Shown piece after piece: positions 46,550-57,810 of a stretch of 64,000 nt of DNA. Made by a program: the position numbers and the translations under genes. The notes beneath the pieces are model-generated. The model searched no databases. It worked only from the letters and a program-made list of their open reading frames with translations, and had not been told where the DNA came from. Every line of letters begins with the position of its first letter. The stretch's first letter is position 1. Source of the DNA: Isoetes taiwanensis (Eukaryota > Streptophyta > Lycopodiopsida > Isoetales > Isoetaceae); contig JAJEKV010000064.1 in assembly GCA_021234155.1 (NCBI GenBank), positions 5,392,001 to 5,456,000 of the forward strand. The letters are read 5' to 3'.

Positions 46550-46577
46550 CTAGTTATGGTGCCCGGCGTTGCCGGGC
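46550..46577 (-). mobile_element. Helitron-like 3' terminus
   Basis: On the minus strand: hairpin GCCCGGC-AAC-GCCGGGC, then ACCATAA, then CTAG, followed by T. A GC-rich hairpin a few bases before a CTRR end inserted next to T is the Helitron 3' signature. The matching 5' TC end, to the right, was not identified with confidence. Confidence 0.5.
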
Positions 46578-47032
46578 TTTTCAACATTTGAAGAGATCGT
46601 TGTGTGATGGTTTGGTAGAACAATGAATGTCGGTTGGAGGGAGCAAGGGTAATTCATTAATTTTGTGTATGTGGTATTTTGTTGGACTACGTACAAATAC
46701 TCAGATTTTGTTGTGTTTTGATTTGTGGTGAAGTCGTAGTTGAAGTCTCATGTTTCCAAGAAGATGCCTGTATGTTATAAAGGACTATGGTCTTGGAGTG
46801 GTTGGTATTGACAATGCTTTGAGAGGGATAGAAGTATGTGGAATTGGCTATGGTAGTATAATGAAAGGGAAGCGCATGTTGATATCACTATAGTAATTGT
46901 GAAGTTGAGCATGCAAGGAACGTATGTGTTGGTGACAATGGGGTCTTTGGAATGAAATGATTACGATACACTATAAGAATTTGTTGTTGAACTAATAATC
47001 TTAGTTGATGTAATTGTTAATGCCGCTTGGAT

Positions 47033-47187
47033 AGGAATATTGAAATGGACATTATGAATTTGCTAGATAGTGACCATAGCTCTGAAGTTTTGAGATAAGT
47101 GAATGATGGAGGAATATTGAAATGGACATTATGAATTTGCTAGATAGTGACCATAGCTCTGAAGTTTTGAGATAAGTGAATGATGGA
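47033..47187 (+). repeat. 77-bp perfect tandem duplication
   Basis: Units 47033-47109 and 47110-47186 are identical (AGGAATATTGAAATGGACAT to AGTGAATGATGG). Confidence 0.95.
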
Positions 47188-48383
47188 ATGCAGGAACCTG
47201 TGTGTTCTTAGCATTTTATGATGTAGTTTTGAAGTGACATAGTTGTGTGTAGGAAACGTCACAATTTAAACTTTTAAAGTGCAATGTGAGAATATAGTTG
47301 GAAAGAACACGGATTCAAATCCCCCCCACATAACGAAAAGAAATTCAGAGCTGCTTGGTTGTTGGGAATGTCAATTCGTTTTTTCCTTCGATCTAATGTA
47401 ATCTGCATTCTGAATCATTTCTAGATTGGCTATGTGAATGAATAGTTTGTTAATACGTGATTGAGAAACTATAATTTAATGAAAGAATCCAATATGCCTA
47501 TTCATTGTTGCCATAGAGCAAAGCATTTCGAATCTTCAAGAAGGATAACATGTCTAATGCAACATTAGTAGCTGCAACTTGTGATCAAATAAGAACTGAA
47601 GAAAGGAAATATTCATGGGTTTGCCCTTCATGGATTGGTGTAGGTAGATAGCGATTGACTTGAACTTGCTATTCTCCGATAGTCATAACTGAGACATGCA
47701 CGATGATGAAGAAGTTAGCTGTCAGTATAAGAATTTGCGAAGTTAGATGAATTGATATGGTTTTCTCACCTCGTAGAGTCTTGGTCCATTATGACAATAC
47801 ACTATGGAAGACTGTGTTTGAAGGAGGTAATTCTTCTCCAAAAGCATGCAGTGCTCCATTCATGCGAGAACCAATGATGCCTGGTTCTCATGTAGGCCTG
47901 TTTGCGATGTTGGAAGTCGCAATAAGAATAGCTTCATTTCAAATTGCTTGTCTATAAGCCATACAAAGTGTATAATTCCGATGCATAGGTTGACCTGCAG
48001 AAGAGAGACCGATGGTTGAAGTTGAAACAATAAGTGGTGCTGAATTATGAGGAGAAATTAGTTGCAATAATCATGAATGGGCAATGGAATAAATACCTTG
48101 TTCATGTTCGTTTATGTAGATAGAACATGGACTTCAGTATCCTAGCTCAGAGATGGTATATAGAGATAGCTGGAATAGCAGACTGCGTACTTTAATATTC
48201 AGGGATCAATTTCGAGCAATGTTAAACCCATAAGAGTTTTTGTATCTTCACTGAGGTATGTTCACAATTGGCATTCTGCAGCGTCATAATAGACCACAGA
48301 CCTGCAAATGAATAAAAGGTTTGGGAATAGCGATGCAAGTAAAGTTAACAATACAAATGGTAACCTGCGAAATATCAGTGACC
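47188..48383. other. No recognisable feature
   Basis: AT-rich, purine-biased plus strand; short frames only. Nothing supported. Confidence 0.35.
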
Positions 48384-48511
48384 GCTGAAGCTCTTGTATA
48401 TACCGCAAACTGCTTGGCCAAGCACATTTGTACAATGAAATTGCTACCACCTAAGCTTCCATATCCTTGAGCCTATTCTAGCAGGAAACATGCCATTCGT
48501 GAAGATACAAA
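48384..48511 (+). repeat. Direct repeat, copy 1 (partner 49212-49340)
   Basis: About 128 bp beginning GCTGAAGCTCTTGTAT and ending GCCATTCGTGAAGATACAAA, repeated in the same orientation 828 bp downstream with about 12% change. The downstream copy ends where another dispersed repeat begins. Confidence 0.8.
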
Positions 48512-49211
48512 TTCGAGAGGAACAAAATGATTCAAGAAGAAACTTAGAGAAGCCAGTTTAAAACTATGATACCTCTATAGTTTCAGCCAAGCTAGCTGTG
48601 AAGCAATACAACCTTTTTTGCAAAGGTAGAGGACAAATGGTAAGTGGTGTCTCTGTTATGATATGGATTTCGAGCAGTCGTCTTAGCATTCGTGCTCAAT
48701 AGGGTGTGCTTATGATGTTTTGATTGGTCGTGGATGGTGCACAGAAGTTTCGTGCTTCAGTGATTCTGCAACCTGCAAAAAATGAAGTGAATTTCAATTG
48801 AGAACAGTAAAATAGAGTCACTAATGGAAGAAAGATGAAGACAGAGCTGCCTAAGAAATTTGTTAAGTGTATGAAAGACATAGTGTAGATTGATGTGCTG
48901 GATAGAGATGTACCGATTTTTGTGGTTTGCGAATGAGAGGTTTTATGAATAAGCAATATAATTACAATTACAGCATTTATATGGATCTCGGATCACCTAT
49001 ATGAGCTATAGATGTACCTGAAATAAGAAACAAAATTGAGCTTTCAGAAATTGTCTAAGAACTTAATGAAGACTGAGTAGATAGCAGTCACATATGCTAG
49101 CTAAATATGAAAGCAAATAGCAATTGGCCTCGCATAGAATAAAGAAAAAATGAAGATATGGTGGAAAAAGATCCATTGTTGCGACAGGGCTTGGCAAAAG
49201 GCATTATTCAT
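48512..49211. other. Spacer between the two direct repeats
   Basis: No gene recognised; purine-biased sequence with short frames only. Confidence 0.35.
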
Positions 49212-49340
49212 GCTGAAGCTCTTGTATGTACTGCAAACATCTTGACGACGCACATTTGTGCAACGAAATTGCTACCAGCTAAGCTTCCATACCCTTGAGC
49301 CTATTCTAGGAGGAAACATGCCATTCGTGAAGATACAAAA
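49212..49340 (+). repeat. Direct repeat, copy 2
   Basis: Partner of 48384-48511. Confidence 0.8.
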
Positions 49341-49343
49341 TCC

Positions 49344-49630
49344 ACAAACGAGGAACTTTATGTACGGTATAGATTAAGGAATAAGGGGCGAATATGCCTA
49401 TCCAACAGCTCTCGTTGCCCGGAGTCACCCCCCGTGTGAATATGCACCCAAACAAAAGGGGGTTTAAGGGGGAATTTAATTTTAAGTTGTGTAATGTAAT
49501 GGTTTGTGTTATAACTTTAAGAAAATTTTGCCCCTTCGGGGCAAAAAACAAACAATATAATATCACACTTGGAAACATTAGATGTAATGGTTTGTGTTAA
49601 ATTAAATAAATTTGGCCCCTTCAAGGCCTT
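49344..49630 (+). repeat. Dispersed repeat related to the 10-kb foldback arms
   Basis: Shares AAACGAGGA...TATGTACGGT, GCTCTCGTTGCCCGGAGT and CCCCCCGTGTGAATATGCAC with 10121-10322 (opposite strand) and, in part, with 10443-10582. It carries a perfect palindrome TTTTGCCCCTTCGGGGCAAAA (about 49527-49547) and then a degraded second copy of its 3' part (GTAATGGTTTGTGTTA...GGCCCCTTCAAGGCC). Confidence 0.7.
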
Positions 49631-51780
49631 GCCTAAAACAATATAGTCGTGAGAGCACTTAAACCAATATAGTCGTGAGGCACGTATATTTAAAAAATGC
49701 CATATATGTTGTGGGGAATAATCAAACATCTCCACAAGTGGATCGTGTTATAGCATTGCAAGGCAACTTAAATGGATGGGCATAAACTCTGAAATGAACG
49801 TAAATACTTGAGCACTTCAGCTTCAGAATAAGCACAACTTTTACAAGAACTCACAAGAAATAGACATGGGAGTATTCTTGTCCAATAACACTTCTCTAAC
49901 TTCCAACATAACCCATTACAAAATATCCCCAATATCCCCAATCATATGAACACTGCAACCTATTCCATTCCGTGTACAACATGCCATTCTAGATACAACA
50001 TAGTTGTCACGTTATGGACGCCAATTTGGATGTCAATTTTCTGTGCGTCAAGTAGCCAAGCTATAGAATTCATCTTTGATTATTTCCAATCTCTACTTGA
50101 TAGGTCCTACGTACACGAGACGACAAAATCCATAGAAGCTAATATGTCATGCTAGATATTAATATTTGTAGGCAATGCCCTGCATACAAAAATGCCAAAT
50201 GATCTACACAATTGGAGACAAAGAAGATATACCAACAAGGAAACAAACATATTAGCATATCAGAAATGCCAAAAGATCTACACAATTAGAGACAAATAAA
50301 ATATACCAACTTAGATTCATGCTCATCTGGCACCAAGTAGTCATCATGTCAATATATATATCAATCATATCTATACTCAAGGGGCTGCGCCCCGTATTTA
50401 ACAAGCATTTACCGACGAAAAGAATGCTAAATTTGTACAAGACTAAATTTTAAATTTAACGTGAACTAAGTTTTGTGTCAAGACTCAAGACACATACCGG
50501 ATGCAACTACTTTAAAGGCTTAAACGGATGGCCTTCATATCCCCATCAACAAGCATATTGTCTATACATGAAGGGAGCGTGTCTTCCGGGCCTAAACTTG
50601 TAACATCCGTGTTTAATTTATCGAGAGTGTACGATATCAAACACAATTGGCGGGCTTAAGATCAAGTCGACGGAGTTTGAGCTCTCTTTCTATGGCCTCG
50701 TGAACCGCTCTTCTCAAAATGTAAAATCTTTTGATATGAATTCCTTCGGGCAAAGAAGCCAACTTCGTTAAGGTGCATGGCGTTTATAACAATGAGAAGA
50801 TTGCATCTCGCTCAAAAACATGCAATTTCGAGAACTTCGAATACAAGAGTCCAAAAGATATTCAGGTTGTATGATATTTTGAAGAGACGGGTTTGTTTGG
50901 CAACAAATAACCGATGTGCAACTTCATTGACTGTGCTTTCCTCAAAAATGCCTCGGCAAAGATTTATCTTTGGAGTTTGCTTCGACAATCTAAAAACAAT
51001 GAAAGCCGATGATCTCTAGGAGGTAAAGGCATTAACACTTTAAACCAGAAAATATCTAAGATAAAATGTCAGATCAAATATTGGCTTGAGAGATATTCAA
51101 ATTAATCACATTGAACTCACAATTACGCAGCTTAGAGATCTCATGCTCATCCGCATGAGATAAGGATAGGAAGATAATAGCACACAATACAAATGAAAAT
51201 TGAGAAATAGTATATAATCTAACAAATGAATTACTTGGAGTATGCCTTATATTGTTTGCATGCCCTGATTGCCATCAATTTCTCTCATTTCCTTAGCGCT
51301 TGATTCGAGTAATAAGAATGGTCACTGCCGTATCCTTCACCCGAGTAATACTTAACAAGTGGAAAAATAGGGCGGTTGCCGGGAAGCATACGATCTTCAT
51401 TTCTATAAAACTAATGAACCGTTGAAACCGGATCGAGCATTATGTAAAATGGGCATGCAAATGGAGTCATAAATGGGCCGCATACCGATGGATAACTAGG
51501 CGCCCGCTTGATCCGACCGTTATACCATACTCGATGCAGACGCCGCATCCCCAAAGACCGCGAAACCAATCTGTGGGCCTCAAACCCTAAGTTGAATGGC
51601 CTCCAAACCGTAAGTGAAGGGCTTCTACATGTAAGAATGGTTGTTTGCCGTGCTTTTTACACTTCTCTAAATAAATTTTTCAATCTGATATCGAAGTGCT
51701 TGCCCTAGATATTAAACCCTAAAAAGAACCCTAAAAAGAACCAGCACAAAAACCACCACAGGATTTGCCCCTTTCCTAAA
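49631..51780. other. No gene; short direct repeats and a hairpin
   Basis: AATGCCAAA-GATCTACACAATT-GAGACAAA occurs at about 50190 and 50266. A hairpin GGGGC-TGC-GCCCC lies at 50381-50393, preceded by A|TCTATACTCAA, which resembles a Helitron 5' start. Short purine-biased frames; no family seen. Confidence 0.35.
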
Positions 51781-51920
51781 ATCAATGGCTCACAAAAGAT
51801 TGCACTCTAGAAATACTCTTTAGTACATCTGGATGAATACGGCCACCAAATCATATAAAAACCTTAGAGAAAACAGTACAAAAACATAAAAACAACCCCC
51901 CTGTTATTTTGCTACATATT
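51781..51920 (+). repeat. Dispersed repeat, copy 2 (partner 12899-13036)
   Basis: See the copy at 12899-13036; ends CTGTTATTTTGCTACATATT. Confidence 0.6.
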
Positions 51921-52080
51921 AGTTTCAGCGAAGCTGGAGCGCAGGTCTGAAAGCAAGGCACAACCTATTCCTATCAGTCGGATTTGCATCTGCTCTTGGC
52001 TGAATGCCTAGCATCACAAATAACTTAGTAAGGGATTAAATGATTGCATGCCAAGATTCGTGCAAGAGGAATTACCTCAG

Positions 52081-52734
52081 ATACATTTTCTTGAGGCTAC
52101 AAAGGAGAGAGCTTCAAATTCATCTGAACTTGAGTCTTCACATCTTCCGCAACTCAATAAGATATGTACATGCAAAGCTTCCACTTTAATAGGCCACAAC
52201 CTACCTTTTGCACTAAAACTCCTTGTAACTGAATGAAACAGGAGAGCATGGAGCATTAACTTCCAACATAGTTTTGTTGATCTTTCTGTGCAACAATTTA
52301 AATTGGGCATACAAATTGCAATTGGGCATACAAATTGCACGGCAGAAGTAATAACCTCCCATGTGGAGCCACCTTTTCAACTTAGTTTTCCTCTTTAATT
52401 TTCAGAGAGCTAAACTGCCTTCAAGGGAAGTGTGTTTGTTAGCCTGCATGTAATCACAAATATGAAGAAAAATTGATTCAGAAATTAGAACAAACATGTA
52501 TTCGAAACAATAGAACATAAACTTATCTTCACGTAACAAAAATATCATTACATGTTGATAATGTCTATGATACTTTTGTGCAACTGCCAAAAAATAGATG
52601 CATTTGGTCTCTAGAGCAGCTTGCACATCCCTTTATTGAATGTCCCATAAGTGTTTAACAATGGTGAAAAAAAAAATGAACAGCTATAGGAAACCTTTAA
52701 AATACAATTGATGTTAACATCTGGAAATGAGAGC
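52081..52734 (+). repeat. Segmental duplication, copy 1 (~650 bp)
   Basis: Begins ATACATTTTCTTGAGGCTAC and ends AACATCTGGAAATGAGAGC; repeated at 53426-54059. This copy has an extra tandem 19-mer (ATTGGGCATACAAATTGCA twice, about 52304-52341) absent from copy 2. Minus-strand frames in both copies are open for about 59 codons (MLH-LLFH-VTRSFS) but differ at about 11 residues, so selection on that frame is doubtful. Confidence 0.85.
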
Positions 52735-53425
52735 TAAGAGAAGATAAACTCAGAATAATCCACGAAGGTTTGACAATCTAAACTATGAAGATCCTGCATT
52801 TTCCTCGAACATGGAATTAGAAATATATAATGGGTTTAGCTATGGCTAATTGGAGATAAGCTCGGAATAATCTACGAATATTTGACAATCCAAACATCTA
52901 GCATGGAATTAGAAACATCTAGCTGCGATTGCTCAAATGCCCCATGGATATGTGACAATGCTTAAAATAGAATGAAATCGGCATAGGGAAACTGGTTCTA
53001 ATTCACTCATATGGGTTATCTAGAGGTATCTGAGTTCTAGAATATGATGTTTGACCAAGGATGAAGGTTAATAGCTACAGCTCCCTATGTGAACTTGGTC
53101 AGAACTGTACAGTAAATGTAATCATGACATAGAAATTGACATAAACCTTAGAACTGAACCATACCTCTAAAATACAACCACAATGCTCTATCTACATGTC
53201 CTTCCCTGCTTTGAGTTTCGACCAAGCAAGCATGGGATATTAAAGAAATCAGAACCCTTTAATTGCAAGATTTACACTAAACTAAAGAAACAAATGGAGG
53301 GTCTGCAGAGATTGTTCTCGAGCAAAAAAGGTAGACAGGATTGTAACATAGACAAAGACGTTAAGGTAACATGGAACTCTTCAAAGGCAGATGGGCAGAC
53401 AGCATGACAGTCAGCAATAGTAATC
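52735..53425. other. Spacer between segmental duplicates
   Basis: Contains a diverged internal repeat (GAGATAA-CTCGGAATAATC-ACGAA...TTTGACAATC) at about 52742-52920. No gene recognised. Confidence 0.4.
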
Positions 53426-54059
53426 ATACATTTTCCTGAGGCTACAAAGGAGAGAGCTTCAAATTCATCTAAACTTGATTCTTCACATCTTCTGCAACTC
53501 AATAAGATATGTATATGCAAAACTTCCACTTTAACAGGCCACAGCCTGCCTTTTACACTAAAACTCCTTGTAACAAAATGGAACAGGAGAACATGGAGCA
53601 TTACCTTCCAAACATAGTTTTGTAGATCTTTCTATGCAAGAATTTAAATTGGGCATACAAATTGCACGACAGAAGTAATAACCTCTCATGTGGGGCCACC
53701 TTTTCAACTTAGTCTTCCTCTTTAATTTTCAAAGAGCTAACTGCCTTCAAGGGAACTGTGCTCATTAGCCTGCACGTAATCACAAATATGAAGAAAAGTT
53801 GATTCAGAAATTAGAACAAACATGTATTCGAAACAATAGAACATAAACTTATCTTCACGTAACAAAAATATCATTACATGTTGATAATGTCTATGATATT
53901 TTTGTGCAACTGCCAAAAATAGATGCATTTGGTCTCTACAGTAGCTTGCACATCCCTTTATTGAATGTCCTATAAGTATTTAACAATGGTGGAAAAAAAA
54001 ATGAACAGCTATAGGAAGCCTTTAAAATACAAAGGATGTTAACATCTGGAAATGAGAGC
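53426..54059 (+). repeat. Segmental duplication, copy 2
   Basis: Partner of 52081-52734, same orientation, offset about 1.34 kb. Confidence 0.85.
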
Positions 54060-54271
54060 CTCGGAGTCACATAATGAGGAGCCTTACCTCCACCAGTGCC
54101 TTTGGGAAAAAATGAGTCGTGATTCTAATGCATGGCTTTCTTCCATTTTGTATTTGGGCTACAAAAATATATTACAATCAATTAAAGACGTAGTTAAACA
54201 CAGAAAATCTCAAAAGCAAAAAATCTTATACAGATGAAGAGGCTCAGGCATAAATACCCACGCAAATGTGC

Positions 54272-54415
54272 ACATCTACCTATCTGACACAACGAATCAT
54301 AGGCCAGGCAAATGCTGCACATCTCCTTTGCACCTATCTGACACAATCAACCATAGGCCCAGGTAAATGTGCACATCTCCTTTGCACCTATCTGACACAA
54401 CCAACCATAGATGGA
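54272..54415 (+). repeat. ~55-bp tandem repeat, about 3 copies
   Basis: Unit GCACATCTCCTTTGCACCTA followed by TCTGACACAACCAACCATAG and GCCCAGGTAAATG, copied nearly three times. Confidence 0.75.
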
Positions 54416-55859
54416 AGTAGAGATCTGCAAGAATATTGCAGCTTGGCACAAACCTGTAGCTCCAAATGGATGCCTCTCGAACCAGGATAAAGACTTGTTT
54501 CAAATTTGATGTAGACAGGAGGAAAAACGTGTTTCAAAGCAAGCAGCTACCTCAAGATTAAGACTCAAGCTCAAGAAAAAGAGCTATAAGAAAACAGAAT
54601 CTAACATGTCCACTGGATACATCATCCAAATAAACTGCTATAGCTTAAAGCATCAATTTCTTGGTTTTTGACCATCTCTGATGACTTCCATGCAATAAGA
54701 AAATAAGAATCTATTTATTGTTGCATCTGAATATTTCCATCTGAATATTTCCATCCGATCTCAAATCCAACCGGATGCACTGTCCTAATCATCATAGCAA
54801 ATATGGCATGCATCCTCCTTGTCATTATTTGGCCAGAATACCTTGAAAATAAGGAAATCCTGATGCTTAATCTGAGCATGGTTGCCGCCGAGAATAAGAC
54901 ATCCAAGATATGAAATACACAAAAAATGAGCATTCGTTCCAAGATCCGAGTTTCAAACTCAATTGATCTGCATGTAACAACTAAGAGTTATCATTCTGAA
55001 ACTAAACCTATTGGCCCATAACCTATTCGAACCTGAGACTGGACATCAGGTCGTCTGAAACTGAGGATCGGCTCCAAAATCCGTCAAAATCTCCATGGAT
55101 GTCGAATTTGCATGCAGGTACCGTTCCGATCCATCTCTCGACAGCTGTAGAAGGGCGATCAAATCCAAAAATAGAAACGGCCTCCAAAACCATACCCCAT
55201 CGAACCCCTTATTTTTATTTTTTTGATTTTTGGTCATCGGGAAAGTTTGGCGGCGACAAAAAAGCCCCAAACCTTAGGCAAACCTACCTGGGAAAAAAAT
55301 CCAAAAAGTTTTCGGGACCCCGGAAAAACCAAATTTAAACAATAGGATTGGCAATATCTCGTGCCAATAAAAAACATGTAAGTTATTATTCTATGATTTT
55401 CTCAAGCATTGTGAAGAGGAGTTTCTTGTCGAATCCATAAGAAGATGTTAAAGCATACTGCATATCTTGATTTAAGACATTTTATTGCCCTTTAAACTAA
55501 GCTGCTATATTAAATTCCTCGTTCAGGTCGTTTTAGATGCATTTCTAGTCTCTATAATGTAGGGTTTATACCAAGAATTATGTAAAAGGTTGCAAAGTGT
55601 ATTTGCTCATGGCAAATAGGTAGAACTAGTAGTAGGGCAGGCTTGGGGCGAAAGGCAGAGTAAGGAAGCGAAAGATTAGCCAGTGTGGGTGAAGTGACAT
55701 TTATATTTTTTGGGTTATAATATACTTGATAATATTGGGCAATCGTAATCTCATTTGAACATTGCTAAGAATGGACTATGTTAAAACGATGGCAAAACTT
55801 GTATGGCTTCATTCTTGATGCGAAGCTAGACCACTTAATAGTATATAAATGATATTTGG
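54416..55859. other. No recognisable gene
   Basis: Short frames only; CATCTGAATATTTC is doubled at 54724-54752. Nothing supported. Confidence 0.35.
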
Positions 55860-57412
55860 TTTTCATTTCCTCCCAGCGCCCAGCGCCCTCCAGCGCCGCC
55901 CTGTGCGCCTAAGCTCTGAAGCCCTTGAGGCCATGCTCATGTAACTCCGTACCAGAGAGTTAGCATCAAGATCCAGAATCGGAGCTGGACCATCCAAGAT
56001 TTCCATCCACAGCATCGGCCGTAGGTACCAAGTTTTGGATTGCTTTGAATTGTTTTGGACTGTTTTGGGTCCCACTATTGCTCTCAGCATCGCTCCCATA
56101 TCTTGCATAGACCCCCTTGATTTGCCCCTTTCTGGCTTTCTCTCTCTAGGGTTTACAATCTCTCTAGCCCCCGAAAACCCCAAACGCCCAAAAGGTGCCC
56201 CCACGCCTTTTTCGAGTCCCCAAATTGATTCTAAGCACCTTCTAGGCAGCCGGAGACCTTCCAACCTTGGCACCCTTTAACGTTGCCTTGTTCTCGGCAT
56301 GGCCCGTAAGATCAAACGTATGGCCCTCGAGACCCGTAAGGAGAAGAATTTCATTCGGTTTGAGCCGACCCGCCCTATGACCCCACGATTGCGCCCTACC
56401 TTGGACAGCCCCCATCATTTGGGCCCCACGCCCTCTTCGGCACCACAGGTCCAGATGCCTCTTTTTAGTCGCAACTTTGGACATCCTTGATGCTCGGCTC
56501 CGATGCTTGCCTCCGGGTACTTGATGAGATCCACACGGTCCGGTGCCACTTGCCACTCTCACCGAGGGCGTACGCCCGGTTGCCACCGGGCGGTAGGTCC
56601 GATTACTAAATTGCGGTGCGGCCTCAGGCACACGGCCCGGCCGGTTCCGGTGGTGGGTCACCGGCCCGGCTTCTGTGGCCCTCCCATGCACAAGTAGTAG
56701 TGTGCCTATGACCGTGACACAGATCTCCATGTTCCACCTCCTCGAGGAGGATTTGCCGCCCCAGCCGCCGGTAGGGTCCCGCTCCCCGATGTTGGTACGG
56801 CCACAGCTCACTCACCGGCCCTTTCTCTGCGCATTGTGGGCCTTGTGGAGGCGGGGTTTGACCCCCAAAAGCAGTCGGCCTCTTTTTTTGCTCAGGAGAT
56901 GCACATCCATGCCGACGGCATCCTTTCAGTACAGCGGGTGGGAGCAGCACGTCCCGACCGCCCCCGCCATCTCTTGGTTTGCTTTCAAAATGCTCTTTCC
57001 AGGCTGCACATCTTGCGACATGGCAATCATTTGAAGGGGACCACCTTCTCGATCAGAAGATTTGACTCGGTGCAGCTCTGCAGACGGAAAGAGGAATTGT
57101 GCCGGTCCGTGAGGCCCCCCGCAGCAGCGAAATGGGCAAAGCATTACGAGGCTGGTCGAGCTATCATTAGGGATCAATGGCCAACTGATCCCTGGGCAGT
57201 CTTGGTCTAGCCCTGGGTTTTGAGTGATAACGGGGCTTTGTCCCCATGTTTTGTTGTAACGGGGCTTCGTCCCCATGTTTTGATTGGTTTTTGCTTGGGC
57301 TTCGGCCCACGGTTCTGTTGGGGCTTCCGCCCCCTTTGTTTGTTTTGGTCCCATAGCCCGATTGGGCTCCGTGGACGTTAAAAGTCTCTTCCTTCCTTCC
57401 TTCCTTTGTATT
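55860..57412 (+). mobile_element. Internally deleted LINE: ORF1-like plus 3' UTR
   Basis: A GC-rich leader (from about 55875) is followed by plus-strand frames MARKIKRMALETRKEKNFIR and, later, LVEAGFDPQKQSASFFAQEM, HLLVCFQNALSRLHI and RPPAAAKWAKHYEAGRAI, the RNA-binding ORF1 pattern of plant LINEs. The 3' UTR follows directly, ending GGTCCCATAGCCCGATTGG, CTCCGTGGACG and a (TTCC)n tail, homologous to the LINE end at 33940-33998. Endonuclease and RT (ORF2) are missing, so this is an internal-deletion, non-autonomous derivative. The 3' UTR has four small hairpins. Long minus-strand frames here (55863-56811) are antisense. Confidence 0.6.
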
Positions 57413-57810
57413 TTTGGGTTGCCCCTTGGGGGGGGGGGGCAATCCCTTGCTTATGTGGATTTTCGGCATATTCCTGATATATGCCAGTATATGCGTGGAC
57501 TATGCCAAAAACTACGCCAAACTTGCTATGGGCAGTAAACTATTGGTCATCCTTGTTGCTGGGCAGCCGCTGTTCGAACCGTTTAACCGGCTATGTGTTT
57601 CCGCCAGTGTTTGTTTTTGGCTCGCCAAGCTACTGACGATGAATTGCAGACATGGTTTTCTCAAAAAGAAAGATTAGACAACTTTGAAATCCATAGCTCG
57701 TAAACCTAGGTTATGCATGCCCATGCATTCACTTAGGCAAACAACGGACATAAAATCTCAAAGAAACAACCTTTTGTCCTGCCAGGCTGAAAACTCACTT
57801 TTGCCATTGG
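57413..57810. other. Region after LINE tail
   Basis: A run of 12 G (about 57429-57440) within GGGTTGCCCC-GGGGCAATCCC, similar to 45960-46010; otherwise nothing recognised. Confidence 0.35.

Noticed and set aside
46550-49372. A complete Helitron from 49372 to 46550 on the minus strand
   Set aside because: A|TCTATACC at 49372 looked like a 5' end, but similarity to the 10-kb repeat continues across that point, so it is not a boundary.
55863-56811. Two long minus-strand frames (136 and 189 codons)
   Set aside because: They are antisense to the GC-rich LINE ORF1 region; Arg/Gly/Pro-rich composition and lack of motifs fit shadow frames.
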